From: JACVRW01 sp035645115
Lineage (GTDB): Bacteria > Actinomycetota > Thermoleophilia > Solirubrobacterales > Thermoleophilaceae
Assembly (NCBI GenBank): GCA_035645115.1
Contig: DASQNF010000061.1
Coordinates: forward strand, 1-33,921
Length of the DNA: 33,921 bases
Reading direction: 5' to 3'
The stretch's first letter is position 1; every line of letters starts with the position of its first letter. Positions 32,491 to 33,921 of the stretch are shown in pieces. The notes beneath the pieces are model-generated. The model saw only the letters and a program-made list of their open reading frames with translations. It was not told the origin of the DNA and did no database searches. The position numbers were made by a program, and so were the translations under genes.

Positions 32491-33699
32491 GTGGACCCGA
32501 GAGGCGCCGCTCGCAGGGAGGCCCCGCGCACAGCGCTCGTTCACGACTTCCTCGTGAGCGTCCGCGGCGCCGACCGCGTCTTCCTCGAGATCTGCGACCT
32601 CTGGCCCGAAGCCGACGTGTTCACCCCGGTGTACGACGAGCGTGGCACCGAGGGCCGGTTCGCGGACCGCACGGTCTACACCTCGTTCCTTCAGCGGATG
32701 CGGCCCACCGCGCGCACCTTCCGCGCGCTGCTGCCGCTCTATCCGGCCGCGATCGAGTCGTTCGACCTGTCCGGCTACGACCTGGTCATCTCGAGCTCGA
32801 GCGCCTGGGCCCACGCGGTGATCTGCGGCGAGCAGACCGTGCACGTCTCGTACTGCCACAACCCCTTCCGATACGCGTGGAACGAGCGCCACCGCACGCT
32901 CGCCGAGCGCGGCGACCCCGTCTCGCGCGCCGCCCTGCGCGGGTTCTTCCGGCGCTGGCGCGAGTGGGACTGGATCGCCGCCCAGCGGGTCGACCGCTAC
33001 CTCACCAACTCGCGCGTGACCCAGGCCCGGATCAAGTCCTACTTCGGGAGGGACTCGCGCATCGTCTACCCGCCGGTGGCCACCGAGCGCTTCGAGCCCG
33101 GTCCGGTCGGAGACCACTACCTCGTGCTGTCCGAGCTCGTATCGCACAAGCGGATCGACACAGCTGTGCACGCCTTCAACCGCCTCCGGCTGCCCCTCGT
33201 GATCGCAGGAGACGGTCCGGACCGGCGCCGCCTGAAGCGGATCGCCGGCCCGACCGTGCGCTTCGCCGGCCGCGTCGGCGACTCGGAGGCCGAGCGCCTG
33301 ATGGCGAGCTGCCGGGCGTTCGTGGTCACGAGCATCGAGGAGTTCGGGATCGCCGCGGTCGAGGCGCAGGCGGCCGGCCGCCCCGTGATCGCGCGCGCGG
33401 GCGGCGGGTTGCTCGAGACCGTGCTCGAGGACGAGACCGGCTGCTTCTGGGAGGGCGGGCCGGACGAGCTGGCGGCCGCCGTGCTGGAGTTCGACCCGGC
33501 CGGCATCGATCCGCACGCCTGCGTCGGGAACGCGCGCCGCTTCGATGCGCGCGTCTTCCGCGAGGCGTTGCCGCGCGAGGTGGAGCACGCGCTGCGCGAG
33601 GCGCCGTCGGAGCGCTCGGAGGAGCGCACGCGCGGCCCGCGCCGCGCGGTGCCGGCACGCCGGCCGGGATCGCTCTACCGCCGCGGCGCGACCTCGTGA
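32491..33699 (+). CDS. GT4-family glycosyltransferase
   Basis: A 402-residue GT-B glycosyltransferase. TALVHDFLVSVRGADRVFLEI is the N-terminal acceptor loop. VSYCHNPFRYAWNER and RVDRYLTNSRVTQARIKSYFGRDSRIVYPPVATERF are typical of WbaZ/WcaI-like mannosyltransferases, and IEEFGIAAVEAQAAGRPVIARAGGG carries E(x7)E. The last 45 residues are Arg/Glu-rich and low in structure, ending RRPGSLYRRGATS. The frame is open upstream to 31885, but GTG 32491 follows TAGACT by seven bases and gives the right N-terminus. The C-terminal codons form the first unit of a triple repeat (33658-33798). A mannosyl-type donor is only suggested by similarity. Confidence 0.92.
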   Translation: MDPRGAARREAPRTALVHDFLVSVRGADRVFLEICDLWPEADVFTPVYDERGTEGRFADRTVYTSFLQRMRPTARTFRALLPLYPAAIESFDLSGYDLVISSSSAWAHAVICGEQTVHVSYCHNPFRYAWNERHRTLAERGDPVSRAALRGFFRRWREWDWIAAQRVDRYLTNSRVTQARIKSYFGRDSRIVYPPVATERFEPGPVGDHYLVLSELVSHKRIDTAVHAFNRLRLPLVIAGDGPDRRRLKRIAGPTVRFAGRVGDSEAERLMASCRAFVVTSIEEFGIAAVEAQAAGRPVIARAGGGLLETVLEDETGCFWEGGPDELAAAVLEFDPAGIDPHACVGNARRFDARVFREALPREVEHALREAPSERSEERTRGPRRAVPARRPGSLYRRGATS

Positions 33700-33798
33700 A
33701 GCGGCGCCGGCGTGGATCGCTCCAGCGCCGCCACGCATCGACCTCGTGAGCGCGCGCCGGTCGGGACCGCTCTACCGCCACGGCCGCCCGGCGAAGCG
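33658..33798. repeat. Three degenerate tandem repeats (47-50 bp) across a gene end
   Basis: Units start at 33658, 33705 and 33755 with CGCCGG followed by a GGGATCGCTC-like core and CTACCGCC-like segment. Units 1 and 2 end in GACCTCGTGA. Unit 1 is the end of the GT4 gene, encoding RRPGSLYRRGATS. Unit 2, from GTG 33696, encodes RRRGSLQRRHASTS plus stop. Unit 3, from GTG 33746, encodes RRSGPLYRHG. Confidence 0.75.
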
Positions 33799-33921
33799 CC
33801 GCGGATCCATGCGCGACTGCACTTCGAGAATCCGTTGCGTCGCTGATCGGTTGAGAAACGAAGTCCCCTTCACGCCTGTCGTGCCCCTCACGCCGGCGGG
33901 CGCGACGATTTCGCCGCCGGG
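33746..33921 (+). CDS. Possible start of a downstream gene, open at the window edge
   Basis: GTG 33746 overlaps the TGA of the second repeat unit and opens a frame of at least 58 codons that runs off the window. It begins VSARRSGPLYRHGRPAKRRG and continues with ordinary composition. I recognise no domain in it. It may be a real gene coupled to the repeat, or chance openness in GC-rich DNA. The bases from about 33800 on are less GC-rich than the rest and could instead be a promoter region for a gene further right. Confidence 0.25.
   Translation, partial: MSARRSGPLYRHGRPAKRRGSMRDCTSRIRCVADRLRNEVPFTPVVPLTPAGATISPP

Noticed and set aside
33800..33921. tRNA-like TTCGAGAATCC near the right edge
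   Set aside because: It resembles a T-loop, but no acceptor stem, anticodon arm or D arm can be drawn around it.

Overview
The window is about 34 kb of very GC-rich DNA with densely packed genes. I read it as a chromosomal stretch of a high-GC actinobacterium, most likely of the Thermoleophilia/Solirubrobacterales type. The reasons are base composition, GTG/TTG starts, many starts with only a TAnnnT hexamer a few bases upstream and no Shine-Dalgarno (SD), a radical SAM protein of the actinobacterial Rv2578c type, and an LPXTG surface protein. The lineage is an inference; no rRNA or other marker is present. I found no tRNA, CRISPR array, insertion sequence, phage gene or integrase.

Layout. 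51-3973: a DapA-superfamily aldolase/lyase and a divergent potassium uptake pair, trkH (membrane channel) and trkA (double-RCK regulator). 3999-11582: a sugar-nucleotide/polysaccharide locus. It holds a minus-strand operon (nucleotide-sugar dehydrogenase, two extended-SDR epimerases, and a two-domain protein joining a TIM-barrel sugar-isomerase-like domain to a CapD/PseB-like domain), a divergent WecA/MraY-type phosphosugar transferase, and a DUF354 GT-B-like protein. 11670-14283, minus strand: radical SAM protein, YjbQ, and a secreted GH26-like hydrolase.

14428-21806 is the complete F1Fo ATP synthase operon in the order (atpI-like) B-E-F-H-A-G-D-C, preceded by a short repeat-rich regulatory region. 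Subunit c has the residues of a proton-type rotor, and the alpha subunit has a long acidic tail. Directly downstream is an FAD oxidoreductase with a C-terminal Rieske domain, then a two-domain VOC protein, an AidB-type acyl-CoA dehydrogenase, a secreted clan-A glycoside hydrolase and a secreted PhoD-type phosphatase.

28884-33921 is a second glycan region: three GT4 and one GT2 glycosyltransferases, a small LPXTG protein, and a degenerate triple repeat at the end of the last glycosyltransferase gene. The two glycan regions and the secreted hydrolases suggest an organism that invests in surface polysaccharide, with sugar-nucleotide synthesis and lipid-linked initiation on the left and glycosyl transfer on the right.

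The most interesting signals are: a set of about ten TAnnnT hexamers immediately upstream of SD-less start codons (apparent leaderless promoters), including a 14-base block shared by two glycosyltransferase-like genes 21 kb apart; tandem duplications at two places where a stop overlaps a GTG start; the isomerase-CapD fusion; an epimerase lacking its catalytic tyrosine; a possible beta-clamp-binding motif ending the radical SAM protein; and the repeat array before the ATP synthase operon.
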